NCBI RefSeq assembly: GCF_000717875.1
Contig: NZ_JOCT01000015.1
Location: 62,001-126,000 of the forward strand
Direction of reading: 5' to 3'
From: Streptomyces sp. NRRL S-455
GTDB taxonomy: Bacteria > Actinomycetota > Actinomycetes > Streptomycetales > Streptomycetaceae
DNA length: 64,000 nt
In this document: piece by piece, positions 1 through 8,526 of the stretch
How positions within the stretch are numbered: position 1 is the stretch's first letter
Layout of the letters: every line of letters begins with the position of its first letter
Program-made: the position numbers and the translations under genes
The notes under the pieces: generated by a model
Told to the model about the DNA's origin: nothing
The model's input: only the letters and a program-made list of their open reading frames with translations
The model's database searches: none

Positions 1-842
1 CCTCCCGGCCCCTGCGGATAGCCGTAGCCCGGACCAGGCGCGGGCGGAACCGCACCCGGCGCCGGAGCAGCAGCTCCCGCCGCACCAGCAGCACTCACAC
101 CGCCCGCGCCCGGCGCACCACCCGGCGCACCCCCCTGGACGCTCGGATCCTCGATCGCCGGCGAGACCGCCGTCGGCGGAAGCTGACTGCCCCCCGACAT
201 CAGCGTCGTCCTGGCGTCCGGCGGCACCGTCGGCGGCGTGTCATCGTCGGCCTCACCCAACGGCGGCGCGAAAACCGTCGCGGGCAGCGGCACCGAACGG
301 TCGTCACCCGCATCCGCGTTGGTGTCCGTACCGGCCCAGGGCGTCGCCCCGTCAGGCACACCCGGCGCCCCCTCACCGGAGCCGCCAGCCGGCCCGGAAC
401 CACTCCCCCCGGCAGCCGGCCACGACGCGCCACTCCCGGACACGGCATCACCACCCCGCCGATCCGGAATCCCCATCTTGTCCGCGGCATCCTGCAACCA
501 CTCCGGCGGAGTCAACAGGAACGACGTCTGGTTCAGATCCACCCGCGCGGGAGGCGCCGCAGCCGGCTCCTCCACCCCGTCCGGACGGCCGTACTCCTCC
601 TCGTACCGACGAATCACCTCACCCACCGGCAGACCGGGCCACAGCGTCGCCTCGCCACTGTCACGCGCGATCACCAGCCGCTGCGCGCCCCCGTCCGACC
701 GCGGCCCGTCCGCACGGTCCTCGGCCCACACCACGAACCCGAGGTCGAACTCCCGCACCCGCACCTCACGATGCTGGTACGCCGGCAGATCCCCGTTGAT
801 CCACTCTTCCGCGCGCTCCTGCGCCTGCGCGAAGGTCACCAT
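1..842 (-). CDS. Imm35/YrhB-like N-terminal domain protein, partial (3' end outside window)
   Basis: The reading frame is open from the ATG at 842 to the window edge, giving 280 codons. Residues 1 to about 90 look like a small alpha/beta immunity-type domain of the YrhB/Imm35 kind, with a conserved-looking core FVVWAED...RLVIARDSGEATLWPGLP and a tail EVIRRYEEEYG. After that come a short block with TSFLLTPPEWLQ and a long Pro/Gly/Ala-rich linker ending in a GYGYPQGPGG run. The gene begins 8 bp after the stop of the WHH-SUKH gene, with GGGGGAG about 12 bp upstream, so the two are probably one transcript. From memory, Streptomyces relatives are large proteins whose C-terminal half carries an SCP1.201/YwqJ-like deaminase and a SUKH-4 domain. 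That part is not visible here, so it is recollection, not observation. Confidence 0.6.
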   Translation of the reverse strand, partial: MVTFAQAQERAEEWINGDLPAYQHREVRVREFDLGFVVWAEDRADGPRSDGGAQRLVIARDSGEATLWPGLPVGEVIRRYEEEYGRPDGVEEPAAAPPARVDLNQTSFLLTPPEWLQDAADKMGIPDRRGGDAVSGSGASWPAAGGSGSGPAGGSGEGAPGVPDGATPWAGTDTNADAGDDRSVPLPATVFAPPLGEADDDTPPTVPPDARTTLMSGGSQLPPTAVSPAIEDPSVQGGAPGGAPGAGGVSAAGAAGAAAPAPGAVPPAPGPGYGYPQGPG

Positions 843-850
843 CGCCGACG

Positions 851-1855
851 TCACTCCCCCACAACCGAAGACGACACCGCGCCCACCGGCATTACACGCG
901 CGAACCCACCGTCCACCATCAAGTTCGCCACCGTCTCCAACTCCGGCGGATTACCGGCCAGCCGGGACAGGAACACATCGAAATCGTCCCCGCACGGCAG
1001 CAGCAACCGCTCCACCCGCTCCGCCGGCGGCAGCGACGGATCCACATCCCGCGCGTCGTCGTACGCGCAGAACCACACCGACCCGATCCGGTCACCCCTC
1101 ACCTTCACGGCCAGCAAACCGCCCTGGACGAAGCCGACCCCCAAATAATCCTTGGTCAGATGGTCACGCAGACACTTGTTCACATACACCAGGTCATTGA
1201 CCGCCGCCTCGTCCCGCACCGTGAAGAACGGCTGATCGACCAGCAACCCCAACTCCGCGTCCAGCGCGGCCCCCACCGGCGCACAACCCCCCGCCGCCTT
1301 CAGAAACGACCGGTACGCACCCGGCAACCGGTAGCCGAGATCCTCCTCGACCCCCTGCACCTGCGACTCCGTCACCGCCACACCCGACTTCGGCAACCCG
1401 AAATGCGCCGGACGCGTCTCCTGCAACGGCCGCGTGCCCCGCTTGCCATGATCGACCCCCGACGTGGCCACACCCCCGTGATGCCGCAGCAACGCCTTCA
1501 CCTCGACCGGAACCAACTCCAGCCGCCGCGTCCCCACCACGTGGTGCCACGTCCAGCCATGCGGCGTCGCCACCGCCGGCACCGTGTCCCACAGCTCATG
1601 CCCGGACCCCGCCAACGCCGAATTCGCCGACACGTAGTCCGTCAGCCGCAACTCGTCGACACCGAAACCCTCCGGCGGCTCCGCGATCTCCGCAGCCGCA
1701 CGCGCGTAAGGCGAGAAGTCGGGGTAACCACGCCCGTCGACCCGCACCCCCCTCGGATGACGGGCCGCCCGGACCGGGTCCGGAAAATGCACGACCTGCC
1801 CGGCATAGGCCGCGTTCGGCGGCGCGGCTTGCTGCCCGAGCCGACCTGTCGTCAT
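851..1855 (-). CDS. WHH-type HNH/Endo VII nuclease fused to SUKH (SMI1/KNR4) domain
   Basis: A 334-residue protein with no signal peptide or membrane segment. Around W103-H104-H105 it has the signature of the WHH subgroup of HNH/Endonuclease VII toxins: HGWTWHH, then LELVP, then LRHHGG, in the usual order and spacing. Residues of about 160-310 read as a SUKH domain (VTESQVQGVEEDLGYRLPGAYRSF, then GCAP, then a late YDDARDVDP). SUKH proteins are immunity factors for nuclease toxins, so the chain joins toxin-like and antitoxin-like modules. The ATG at 1855 is chosen because AGGGGG lies 8 bp upstream; an in-frame start at 1876 has no such site. It is followed 8 bp later by the partial gene at 842. 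Whether the nuclease is active is unknown: the WHH residues are present, but I cannot confirm the full metal site. Confidence 0.72.
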   Translation of the reverse strand: MTTGRLGQQAAPPNAAYAGQVVHFPDPVRAARHPRGVRVDGRGYPDFSPYARAAAEIAEPPEGFGVDELRLTDYVSANSALAGSGHELWDTVPAVATPHGWTWHHVVGTRRLELVPVEVKALLRHHGGVATSGVDHGKRGTRPLQETRPAHFGLPKSGVAVTESQVQGVEEDLGYRLPGAYRSFLKAAGGCAPVGAALDAELGLLVDQPFFTVRDEAAVNDLVYVNKCLRDHLTKDYLGVGFVQGGLLAVKVRGDRIGSVWFCAYDDARDVDPSLPPAERVERLLLPCGDDFDVFLSRLAGNPPELETVANLMVDGGFARVMPVGAVSSSVVGE

Positions 1856-1880
1856 GGCGGTTGCCCCCTGCGGCACTCTG

Positions 1881-1922
1881 TACGACCCGTACTGACCACC
1901 TTCGGCGCACTACGACCCGTAT
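1881..1922. promoter_or_regulatory. Paired direct repeats TACGACCCGTA, 30 bp apart, in divergent promoter region
   Basis: The 351-bp gap 1856-2206 separates the divergent WHH-SUKH and YwqJ-like genes and holds no gene. Within it, TACGACCCGTAC at 1881 and TACGACCCGTAT at 1911 start exactly 30 bp apart, about three helical turns. They lie 26-67 bp upstream of the minus-strand start. This suggests a cooperative protein-binding site; no regulator is identifiable. Confidence 0.4.
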
Positions 1923-2206
1923 CGACTGTCACGTCTGCTGTCCCACGACCCCACGGATCACCCTCCGGTTCACTGCATCGAACCCCGAACGGATCACCGC
2001 ATCACCCGCGGTGCCGACAGCCTATGCGGTACGACCACACCGGTCACCGGCACCGGCCGACGCCCCCTCCGCTTCCGTGACCAGGCGTCACCCCACCGTC
2101 ACGACACACCCCGGAACGGGCGTGTCATCCCGCCCCAGCTTCCGCACCAGCCACGCCATTTGGCAGTCTGTGACCCCCGGGGGGATGCACGGAGGGGAAT
2201 ACGATC

Positions 2207-2752
2207 ATGAACGCGACGCAGACAGGACCACACACCGGCAGGTCCGCCGACCCACGACACGGCGACCCGAGAAGCGGCGACCCCCGCATCGGCTGGAGCA
2301 CCACCGAAACGGCCCACGCCCCCGTCCTCCGCCACCGCCGCGACGGCATCCTCCCCACCATCGCCGCCGCCCTCTCCGTCCGCGGCACCACACTCACCGG
2401 CACCGCCGCCCGCGGCGACACACCCCCCGCCCTCCACCCCCTCGTCCAGGACTTCCTCGACACCCTCACCAGCGCCCAACGCGACCGCTTCACCGGCCGC
2501 TGCGCCGAAACCATCCTCATCTCACGCCACATCGCCGCCGCCGACGCCGCCCGCAGCAAACGCGCCGCCCGCAAACCCATGACCAACGGCGAGGCCCGCA
2601 AAGCCCTCAAGCAGGCCAAACTCACCGCCCGCCGCATCCGCGAGGACGGCGACCCCCTCCACGGCAGCTTCGCCGCCCCCTGCCGCGCCTGCACCGCGCT
2701 CAGCGCCCACTTCGGCGTCCGCATAGTCGACCCGGCGGACCGAAACAGCTGA
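2207..2752 (+). CDS. YwqJ-related putative nucleic-acid deaminase
   Basis: 181 residues, stand-alone and cytoplasmic in appearance. The deaminase-fold zinc motifs are in the expected order: C99-A-E101 in GRCAETILIS, and P158-C159-x-x-C162 in APCRAC. This C[A]E...PCxxC pattern, separated by a basic helical stretch (SKRAARKPMTNGEARKALK), is that of the YwqJ-like deaminases seen at the tips of polymorphic toxins. No delivery domain is attached. The ATG at 2207 is preceded by GGAGGGG at 2191. The next gene, 106 bp downstream on the same strand, is a SUKH-3 protein, the kind of immunity partner known for such toxins. Substrate (DNA, RNA or nucleotide) cannot be told from sequence. Confidence 0.7.
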   Translation: MNATQTGPHTGRSADPRHGDPRSGDPRIGWSTTETAHAPVLRHRRDGILPTIAAALSVRGTTLTGTAARGDTPPALHPLVQDFLDTLTSAQRDRFTGRCAETILISRHIAAADAARSKRAARKPMTNGEARKALKQAKLTARRIREDGDPLHGSFAAPCRACTALSAHFGVRIVDPADRNS

Positions 2753-2858
2753 CGCCACGCACCACCCCACAACACCCGGCACGCGGCCGCACAGCTCACG
2801 CCACCCCATGGCCTCACCCCACGGCCTCACTCCATGGCCTCGACGAGACGAAGGGCAG

Positions 2859-3353
2859 ATGCACACCGACCGCACCTCCACCACCCGCTTCGCCGTCCCC
2901 GTCGACGCCGCCCTGCGCGCCGCCGGCTGGCAACCCGGACGCTGGGACATCAAACAAGCCGAGATCTGGGCCGACGCCCTCCGCGACCACACCTCACCCG
3001 CCGGCCACCGCCACAGCGTCTTCCCCGCCGCCGTCGAAGCCTGGGCCGAATTCGGCGGACTCCACATCAACCCCACCGGCCCCGGCCGCCAGGTCGCCCC
3101 CGCCACCTTCCACCTGGACCCCCTGCACGGCCTCCACATGGCCCGCACCCTCGGCGACCTCGGCCGCGCCCTCGGCACCCAGGTCTGCCCCCTCGGCGCC
3201 GAAACCGACAACCAGGCCCTCCTCGCCATCGACACCGACGGCCGCGTCTACACCCTCGACCACACCGGCGACTGGTACCTCGGACCCGACATCGACCAAG
3301 CCCTCTCCACCCTCATCGCCGGCACCGAACCCACCCGCCTGACAGCCGGCTGA
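2859..3353 (+). CDS. SUKH-3 domain immunity protein
   Basis: 164 residues. It carries the SUKH-3 hallmarks: AALRAAGWQPGRW near the N-terminus, AWAEFGGLHI in the middle, the plateau PLHGLHMARTLGDLGRALGTQVCPLG, and the C-terminal DGRVYTLDHTGDWYLG followed by a helix. SUKH proteins bind and neutralise nuclease or deaminase toxins in the producing cell. It follows the YwqJ-like deaminase in the same direction, so the pair looks like a toxin-immunity unit. The ATG at 2859 is chosen because GAAGGG lies just upstream; an upstream in-frame ATG at 2808 would add a low-complexity leader without homology to the family. Confidence 0.72.
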   Translation: MHTDRTSTTRFAVPVDAALRAAGWQPGRWDIKQAEIWADALRDHTSPAGHRHSVFPAAVEAWAEFGGLHINPTGPGRQVAPATFHLDPLHGLHMARTLGDLGRALGTQVCPLGAETDNQALLAIDTDGRVYTLDHTGDWYLGPDIDQALSTLIAGTEPTRLTAG

Positions 3354-3374
3354 CAACAACCACCGCCCCGACGG

Positions 3375-4673
3375 CTACGACGCCGGAATCACCGCCGACA
3401 CCCGAAAACCCCCCGCATCCGTCGGCCCCGACACAAACACCCCGCCCAACGCCGAAACCCGCTCCCTCATCCCCACCAGCCCGTTCCCCCCGGACGGCAA
3501 CCGAGCCGACGCCGCCGCCTCCTCAGGCGGCTCGTTCTCCACCTGCATCGCGATCTCCGACACCCGGTGCGCCACCCGCACATACGTCTTCGCCCCCGCC
3601 GCGTGCTTGTGGACGTTCGTCAACGCCTCCTGCACCACCCGATACGCCGTCTGCTCCACCTCAGGCGCATACGACCGCACATCCCCCTCCACCGACAGCG
3701 CCACCACCATCCCCGCAGCAGCCGACTGCCCCACCAACTCCTCGATCTCCGCCAGACACGGCCCCTCGTCATCAACCACCCGCGAAGCCGCCGCCGCAGC
3801 GGCCACCCCCACCGCCGCCAACGGCACCGAAGCGGCCCGCTCCCGCCGCTCCTCCCCACCACTGCGCAGCACCCCGAGCATCTCCCGCAACTCGGTCAAC
3901 GCCTGCCGCCCCATGTCCCCCACCAGCGCGGCATTCCTCACCGCCTTCTCCGGATCCTTCCGCGCCACCGCCTGCAGCGCCGCCGCATGCACCACCATCA
4001 GACTCACCCGATGCGCCACCACGTCGTGCATCTCCCGGGCGATCCGCGTCCGCTCCTCGTTCCGGGCCCACTCCGCCCGCTCCTCCGCACGCTCGGCCAG
4101 CAACTGAAGCTCCCGCTCCAGACTGTCCGCACGCTCGCGCAGACTCTCCATCAACCGCCGCCGGGCACCCACGTACAGACCGAGCAGCACGGGCGGCGCC
4201 GTGAACCCCAGCGACATCGTGATGGCGGCGAACGGCACGAACCAGTCCCCCAGCTCCAGATCGCCCCGCGCCATGTCCTGCTGCGTCTTCACGAACGTCA
4301 CGATGAGCGTCCCCACCAGCGACATCCCCGCCAACGAGGCGATGATCCGCCGGGGCAGCTCGGCCGCGGCGAGCGTGTACAGGCCGACCATGCTCATCAC
4401 CAGGCCCATCTGGGCGGGCGTGATGGCGATCGACACCAGAACCACCGCGATCGGCCACCGCCGCCGCACGAGCAGCACCGCACCGGCGAGCCACCCGAAG
4501 ACCACCCCCGCCGCCACCGGGATCCCCGCGTCCCGGGCGAACGGAACGCCCTCCAGCGCGCACTCCAGCGCCGACACCACGGCCAGACTCACATCGAACA
4601 CGGCACTGCGCCGTCTGGCCCACCACCACGGCCCTCCCCGGGCCGTCACATGGTCTTCCCCCGTCGCGGTCAT
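3375..4673 (-). CDS. Sensor histidine kinase, NarL/DesK (HisKA_3) type
   Basis: 432 residues. The N-terminal half has about five hydrophobic membrane segments (residues ~25-170) followed by a coiled coil with LRERADSLERELQLLAERAEERAEW. The dimerisation/phosphoacceptor box is RIAREMHDVVAHRVSL, with His in MHD, and the ATPase domain shows VVQEALTNVHKHA (N box) and GNGLVGMRERV (G box). Such kinases phosphorylate a LuxR-type response regulator. No regulator gene is adjacent, so its partner is elsewhere; the LuxR genes at 18.1 kb and 33.6 kb are distant. ATG 4673 has GGAGGGC directly in front, at unusually short spacing. An in-frame GTG at 4649, with GGGGGAA about 8 bp upstream, is an alternative start. 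Confidence 0.85.
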   Translation of the reverse strand: MTATGEDHVTARGGPWWWARRRSAVFDVSLAVVSALECALEGVPFARDAGIPVAAGVVFGWLAGAVLLVRRRWPIAVVLVSIAITPAQMGLVMSMVGLYTLAAAELPRRIIASLAGMSLVGTLIVTFVKTQQDMARGDLELGDWFVPFAAITMSLGFTAPPVLLGLYVGARRRLMESLRERADSLERELQLLAERAEERAEWARNEERTRIAREMHDVVAHRVSLMVVHAAALQAVARKDPEKAVRNAALVGDMGRQALTELREMLGVLRSGGEERRERAASVPLAAVGVAAAAAASRVVDDEGPCLAEIEELVGQSAAAGMVVALSVEGDVRSYAPEVEQTAYRVVQEALTNVHKHAAGAKTYVRVAHRVSEIAMQVENEPPEEAAASARLPSGGNGLVGMRERVSALGGVFVSGPTDAGGFRVSAVIPAS

Positions 4674-4835
4674 GCCCTCCAGCCTACGGGCGCCCACCGC
4701 CGCTTTTCCGGTGAGTTTCCCGGACTGGCCTGCACCACACTCCGTGACCGTTCGGACGCAATACCACCCGATATCCCTCGAACTGCTGAATCGCTCACCG
4801 TTCGACCCCGGAGGCCTCCATTCCGCCCGGACGGT

Positions 4836-5702
4836 ATGCGTATGACACATGCGCCAGGCAAATACGCCGACTTCGAGGGGCTGCGGGAGCGGGCGGTGGC
4901 GTTGCGGCGCGCAGGCCTCAGCCGGCGCCAGATCCGCGACCGACTGCACGTGGACAACAACGACATCCTCAACCGACTCCTGGAGGGGGAACCACCACCG
5001 GCCTGGACGAAGCGCCCCAACGCGAAGGACGACCTCAGGGAGAAGGCGAGGGAGCTCCGACTCCAGGGCTGGACCTACGACCAGATCCAGGTGGAGCTGG
5101 GGTGCTCGAAGAGTTCGATCTCACTGTGGGTGCGGGACCTGCCGAAGCCGGAGCGCAAGCGGACGCCAGAGGAGGCAGCTGCAATCGCGAGGCGCGGCTG
5201 GGAGGTCACCATGCGCCTGCGCGACGAAGAGCGACAGCGCACCAAGGAGGCCGCCAAGCAAGCGGTCGGCGCACTGTCAGCGCGCGAACTGTTCCTCCTG
5301 GGTGTCGGCCTCTATTGGGCCGAAGGCAGCAAGGACAAGCCCTACGACCGCCGCGAAAACGTCTGCTTCGTCAACAGCGACCCCGGGATGGTCGAGGTGT
5401 TCCTGGCCTGGCTCAACCTGCTGGGGGTAGAACGGGACCGACTCCGGTTCACCGTGATGATCCACGAGTCGGCCGACGTGTCGGGCGCCGAGAGGTACTG
5501 GGCCAACCTCGTCGACGCCCCCGAGACCGCGTTCAACAAGACGACACTGAAGAGGCACAACCCGAAGACCCGCCGCAAGAACATCGGCGATAGCTATCGG
5601 GGTTGCCTGGTCATCAAAGTCCTGAAGGGTGCCGATCTGTACCGTCGCATCGAGGGCTCCTGGTACGGCATAGTGGAGTCCGCACGCAAGGCCGATCAAT
5701 GA
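4836..5702 (+). CDS. HTH protein with LAGLIDADG-like domain
   Basis: 288 residues. Two N-terminal segments look like helix-turn-helix units: residues ~10-48 (LRERAVALRRAGLSRRQIRDRL) and ~65-100 (ARELRLQGWTYDQIQVELGCSKSSISLWV). The C-terminal half has ELFLLGVGLYWAEGSKDK, NVCFVNSDPGMVEVFLAWL and a basic KRHNPKTRRKNIGDSYRG stretch ending in LYRRIEGSWYGIV. That layout resembles the LGxYxxEGS / xNxDxxLI pattern of LAGLIDADG-type domains, with acidic Glu in the position of the metal ligand. It could be a freestanding homing-type nuclease or a WhiA-like regulator that has kept only the fold. The start is uncertain (ATG 4836 or 4842, neither with a good Shine-Dalgarno site). Its stop lies 23 bp before tRNA-Gln. 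Confidence 0.6.
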   Translation: MRMTHAPGKYADFEGLRERAVALRRAGLSRRQIRDRLHVDNNDILNRLLEGEPPPAWTKRPNAKDDLREKARELRLQGWTYDQIQVELGCSKSSISLWVRDLPKPERKRTPEEAAAIARRGWEVTMRLRDEERQRTKEAAKQAVGALSARELFLLGVGLYWAEGSKDKPYDRRENVCFVNSDPGMVEVFLAWLNLLGVERDRLRFTVMIHESADVSGAERYWANLVDAPETAFNKTTLKRHNPKTRRKNIGDSYRGCLVIKVLKGADLYRRIEGSWYGIVESARKADQ

Positions 5703-5725
5703 AATCGGACATAGCGTGCACTCCA

Positions 5726-5796
5726 TCCCGGATCGTCTAAGGGTAGGACAAACGGTTTTGGTCCGTTGAATGAGGGTTCGAATCCTTCTCCGGGAG
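5726..5796 (+). tRNA. tRNA-Gln (anticodon UUG)
   Basis: A full cloverleaf can be folded by eye. The acceptor stem TCCCGGA (5726-5732) pairs with TCCGGGA (5789-5795), leaving discriminator G5796. The anticodon stem AACGG/CCGTT encloses a 7-nt loop with TTG at 5758-5760. The T arm is GAGGG-TTCGAAT-CCTTC at 5772-5788. CCA is not encoded. Confidence 0.96.
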
Positions 5797-5930
5797 CTCA
5801 CAGCACACACCAGCCCGGTTCGGGGCCTGACCGATCACCCCGCGGCCAGACCCCACACCCCCACCCCCCACAAAACCCCCCGGTATCCTGCGGATGTCAC
5901 CCCACCCCATCCACAGCCGAAGGGCATCCC

Positions 5931-7379
5931 GTGAGCGCCAACCGCCCGGCAGCCGTCGTCGTTCTTGCAGCGGGTGAGGGCACCCGCATGAAGTCGGCCA
6001 CACCCAAGGTCCTGCACGAGCTCTGCGGTCGCAGTCTCGTGGGTCACGTACTCGCCGCCGCGGGTGAGCTGAACCCCGAGCACCTGGTCGTCGTGGTCGG
6101 CCACGCACGGGAGAAGGTCACCGCGCACCTCGGTGAGATCGCCCCTGACGTCCGTACCGCCGTGCAGGCCGAGCAGAACGGCACCGGGCACGCCGTACGG
6201 ATGGGGCTGGAGGAGCTCGGCGGGTCCGTCGACGGGACGGTCGTCGTCGTGTGCGGGGACACTCCCCTGCTGACCGGCGCGACGCTGCAGGCCCTCGCCG
6301 CCACGCACTCGGCCGACGGCAACGCGGTCACCGTGCTGACCGCCGAGGTGCCGGACGCGACGGGATACGGCCGGATCGTGCGGGACGAGGCCACCGGCGC
6401 TGTGACCGCCATCGTGGAGCACAAGGACGCCACCGATGCCCAGCGGTCGATCCGGGAGATCAACTCGGGTGTGTTCGCGTTCGACGGTCAGCTGCTCGCC
6501 GACGCGCTGAAGAAGGTGCGGACGGACAACAGTCAGGGCGAGGAGTATCTGACCGACGTGCTCGGGATCCTGCGTGAGGCCGGGCACCGGGTCGGGGCCT
6601 CGGTGGCCGGCGACCACCGTGAGATCGCGGGGATCAACAACCGTGTGCAGCTCTCCGAGGCCCGCCGGATCCTGAACGACCGGCTGCTGACGGAGGCCAT
6701 GCTGGCCGGTGTGACCGTGATCGATCCCGCGACCACCTGGGTCGACGTCGCCGTGACGTTCGAGCAGGACGTCGTCGTGCACCCGGGTACGCAGCTGCAC
6801 GGTGCCACGCATCTCGCCGAGGGTGCGGAGGTGGGGCCCAGCTGCCGGCTGACCGATACTCGCGTGGGTGCGGGGGCGCGTGTGGACAACACGGTGGCCG
6901 TGAGTGCCGAGGTGGGTGCCGGGGCGAGTGTGGGGCCGTACGCGTATCTGCGTCCGGGGACGCGGCTCGGTGCCGGGGGCAAGATCGGGACGTACGTGGA
7001 GACGAAGAACGCCACGATCGGTGAGGGCACCAAGGTGCCGCATCTCTCCTACGTCGGGGACGCGACGATCGGTGAGCAGACGAACATCGGTGCGGCGAGT
7101 GTCTTCGTGAACTACGACGGTCAGGAGAAGCACCACACGACGATCGGTTCTCACTGCCGGACGGGTTCGGACAACATGTTTGTGGCGCCTGTCACGGTGG
7201 GGGACGGTGCTTACACGGCCGCCGGGTCGGTGATCACGAAGGATGTGCCGCCCGGTTCGCTGGCCGTGGCCCGTGGTCAGCAGCGGAATATCGCGGGTTG
7301 GGTGGCTCGGAAGCGTCCGGGGAGCGCGGCGGCGAAGGCGGCCGAGGCGGCTTCCCGGGAGTCGGCCGAGGAGGGCTGA
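5931..7379 (+). CDS. glmU: Bifunctional UDP-GlcNAc pyrophosphorylase / GlcN-1-P acetyltransferase GlmU
   Basis: 482 residues. The N-terminal uridylyltransferase domain opens with [14 protein letters not shown], the nucleotide-binding loop with catalytic Arg, followed by VVCGDTPLL and the substrate loop [11 protein letters not shown]. The C-terminal half is a left-handed beta-helix of hexapeptide repeats ([20 protein letters not shown], then [18 protein letters not shown]) with acetyltransferase residues near [24 protein letters not shown]. It makes UDP-N-acetylglucosamine for peptidoglycan and teichoic acid precursors in the cytosol. The GTG at 5931 has GAAGGG about 7 bp upstream. It lies ahead of prs in the same direction with a 129-bp gap, the usual actinobacterial pairing. 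The C-terminal tail is Ala-rich. Confidence 0.97.
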   Translation: MSANRPAAVVVLAAGEGTRMKSATPKVLHELCGRSLVGHVLAAAGELNPEHLVVVVGHAREKVTAHLGEIAPDVRTAVQAEQNGTGHAVRMGLEELGGSVDGTVVVVCGDTPLLTGATLQALAATHSADGNAVTVLTAEVPDATGYGRIVRDEATGAVTAIVEHKDATDAQRSIREINSGVFAFDGQLLADALKKVRTDNSQGEEYLTDVLGILREAGHRVGASVAGDHREIAGINNRVQLSEARRILNDRLLTEAMLAGVTVIDPATTWVDVAVTFEQDVVVHPGTQLHGATHLAEGAEVGPSCRLTDTRVGAGARVDNTVAVSAEVGAGASVGPYAYLRPGTRLGAGGKIGTYVETKNATIGEGTKVPHLSYVGDATIGEQTNIGAASVFVNYDGQEKHHTTIGSHCRTGSDNMFVAPVTVGDGAYTAAGSVITKDVPPGSLAVARGQQRNIAGWVARKRPGSAAAKAAEAASRESAEEG

Positions 7380-7449
7380 CCGGAAACCGGTGCCTCAAAC
7401 ACGGCGTACGGTGATAAGTGCATGCCCGCACCCCCACCAGCTGAGACAG

Positions 7450-7494
7450 CCTCTCGCAAGCCGGCTGAGAGGTCTTTCGAGCTGCGACACCTCT
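7450..7494 (+). promoter_or_regulatory. Alternative stem-loops in the prs leader
   Basis: CCTCTC (7450-7455) can pair with GAGAGG (7467-7472), while AGAGGT (7468-7473) can instead pair with ACCTCT (7489-7494), which lies directly before the GAGGAG ribosome-binding site of prs. The two stems exclude each other. This is suggestive of a small leader switch, but the stems are only 6 bp and the region is short. Confidence 0.25.
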
Positions 7495-7508
7495 GAGGAG
7501 AAAGTGCT

Positions 7509-8489
7509 GTGACCGGGATCAAGACGACCGGCGAGAAGAAGTTGATGTTCTTCTCCGGCCGCGCCCACCCCGAGCTTGCCGAGGAGGTCGCCCAGCAGTT
7601 GGGTGTCGGGGTTGTCCCGACGAAGGCCTTCGACTTCGCGAACGGCGAGATCTATGTGCGTTATCAGGAGTCGGCGCGTGGCGCCGACTGCTTCCTGATC
7701 CAGAGCCACACGGCTCCTATCAATAAGTGGATCATGGAGCAGTTGATCATGATCGACGCGCTGAAGCGTGCGTCGGCCCGGTCCATCACGGTCATCGTGC
7801 CGTTCTACGGTTACGCGCGGCAGGACAAGAAGCACCGGGGGCGTGAACCGATCTCGGCGCGTCTGATCGCGGACATGATGAAGACCGCGGGTGCGGACCG
7901 GATTCTGACCGTGGATCTGCACACGGACCAGATTCAGGGCTTCTTCGACGGTCCGGTGGACCATCTGTTCGCGTTGCCGCTGCTGGCGGACTACGTGGGG
8001 CGGAAGGTGGACCGGGAGAAGCTGACGGTGGTGTCGCCGGACGCGGGCCGGGTGCGGGTGGCGGACCGTTGGTGTGACCGGCTGGGTGCGCCGCTGGCGA
8101 TCGTGCACAAGCGCCGGGACAAGGATGTCGCGAATCAGGTCACCGTCCACGAGGTCGTGGGTGAGGTGAAGGGTCGCGTGTGTGTCCTGGTGGACGACAT
8201 GATCGACACGGGTGGGACGATCTGTGCCGCGGCGGACGCGTTGTTCGCGCACGGTGCGGAGGACGTCATAGTGACGGCGACGCACGGTGTGCTGTCGGGT
8301 CCGGCTGCGGACCGGTTGAAGAACTCGCGGGTGAGTGAGTTCGTGTTCACGAACACGCTGCCGACGCCGTCGGAGCTGAGCCGGGATCTGGACAAGATTT
8401 CGGTGCTGTCGATCGCGCCGACGATCGCGAGTGCGGTGCGTGAGGTGTTCGAGGACGGTTCGGTGACGAGCCTGTTCGACGAGCAGTAG
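7509..8489 (+). CDS. prs: Ribose-phosphate pyrophosphokinase (PRPP synthetase)
   Basis: 326 residues. It makes PRPP from ribose-5-phosphate and ATP, feeding nucleotide, histidine and tryptophan synthesis. Signature features are all present: the ATP-binding flexible loop region FYGYARQDKKHRGREPIS, the metal-binding DLHTDQIQGFFD, VVSPDAGRVRVADRW, and the PRPP-binding loop VLVDDMIDTGGTI. The GTG at 7509 has GAGGAGA at the right distance. It is followed by a strong hairpin and then rplY; the glmU-prs-rplY-pth order is typical of actinobacteria. Confidence 0.97.
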   Translation: MTGIKTTGEKKLMFFSGRAHPELAEEVAQQLGVGVVPTKAFDFANGEIYVRYQESARGADCFLIQSHTAPINKWIMEQLIMIDALKRASARSITVIVPFYGYARQDKKHRGREPISARLIADMMKTAGADRILTVDLHTDQIQGFFDGPVDHLFALPLLADYVGRKVDREKLTVVSPDAGRVRVADRWCDRLGAPLAIVHKRRDKDVANQVTVHEVVGEVKGRVCVLVDDMIDTGGTICAAADALFAHGAEDVIVTATHGVLSGPAADRLKNSRVSEFVFTNTLPTPSELSRDLDKISVLSIAPTIASAVREVFEDGSVTSLFDEQ

Positions 8490-8526
8490 GGGTTCCTGGT
8501 GGGGCTTCTGTAGATCGTTTTGGGTG

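Noticed and set aside
5726..5796. tRNA-Gln as attachment site of an integrated element
   Set aside because: No duplicated tRNA 3' end, integrase or phage gene is present in the window.
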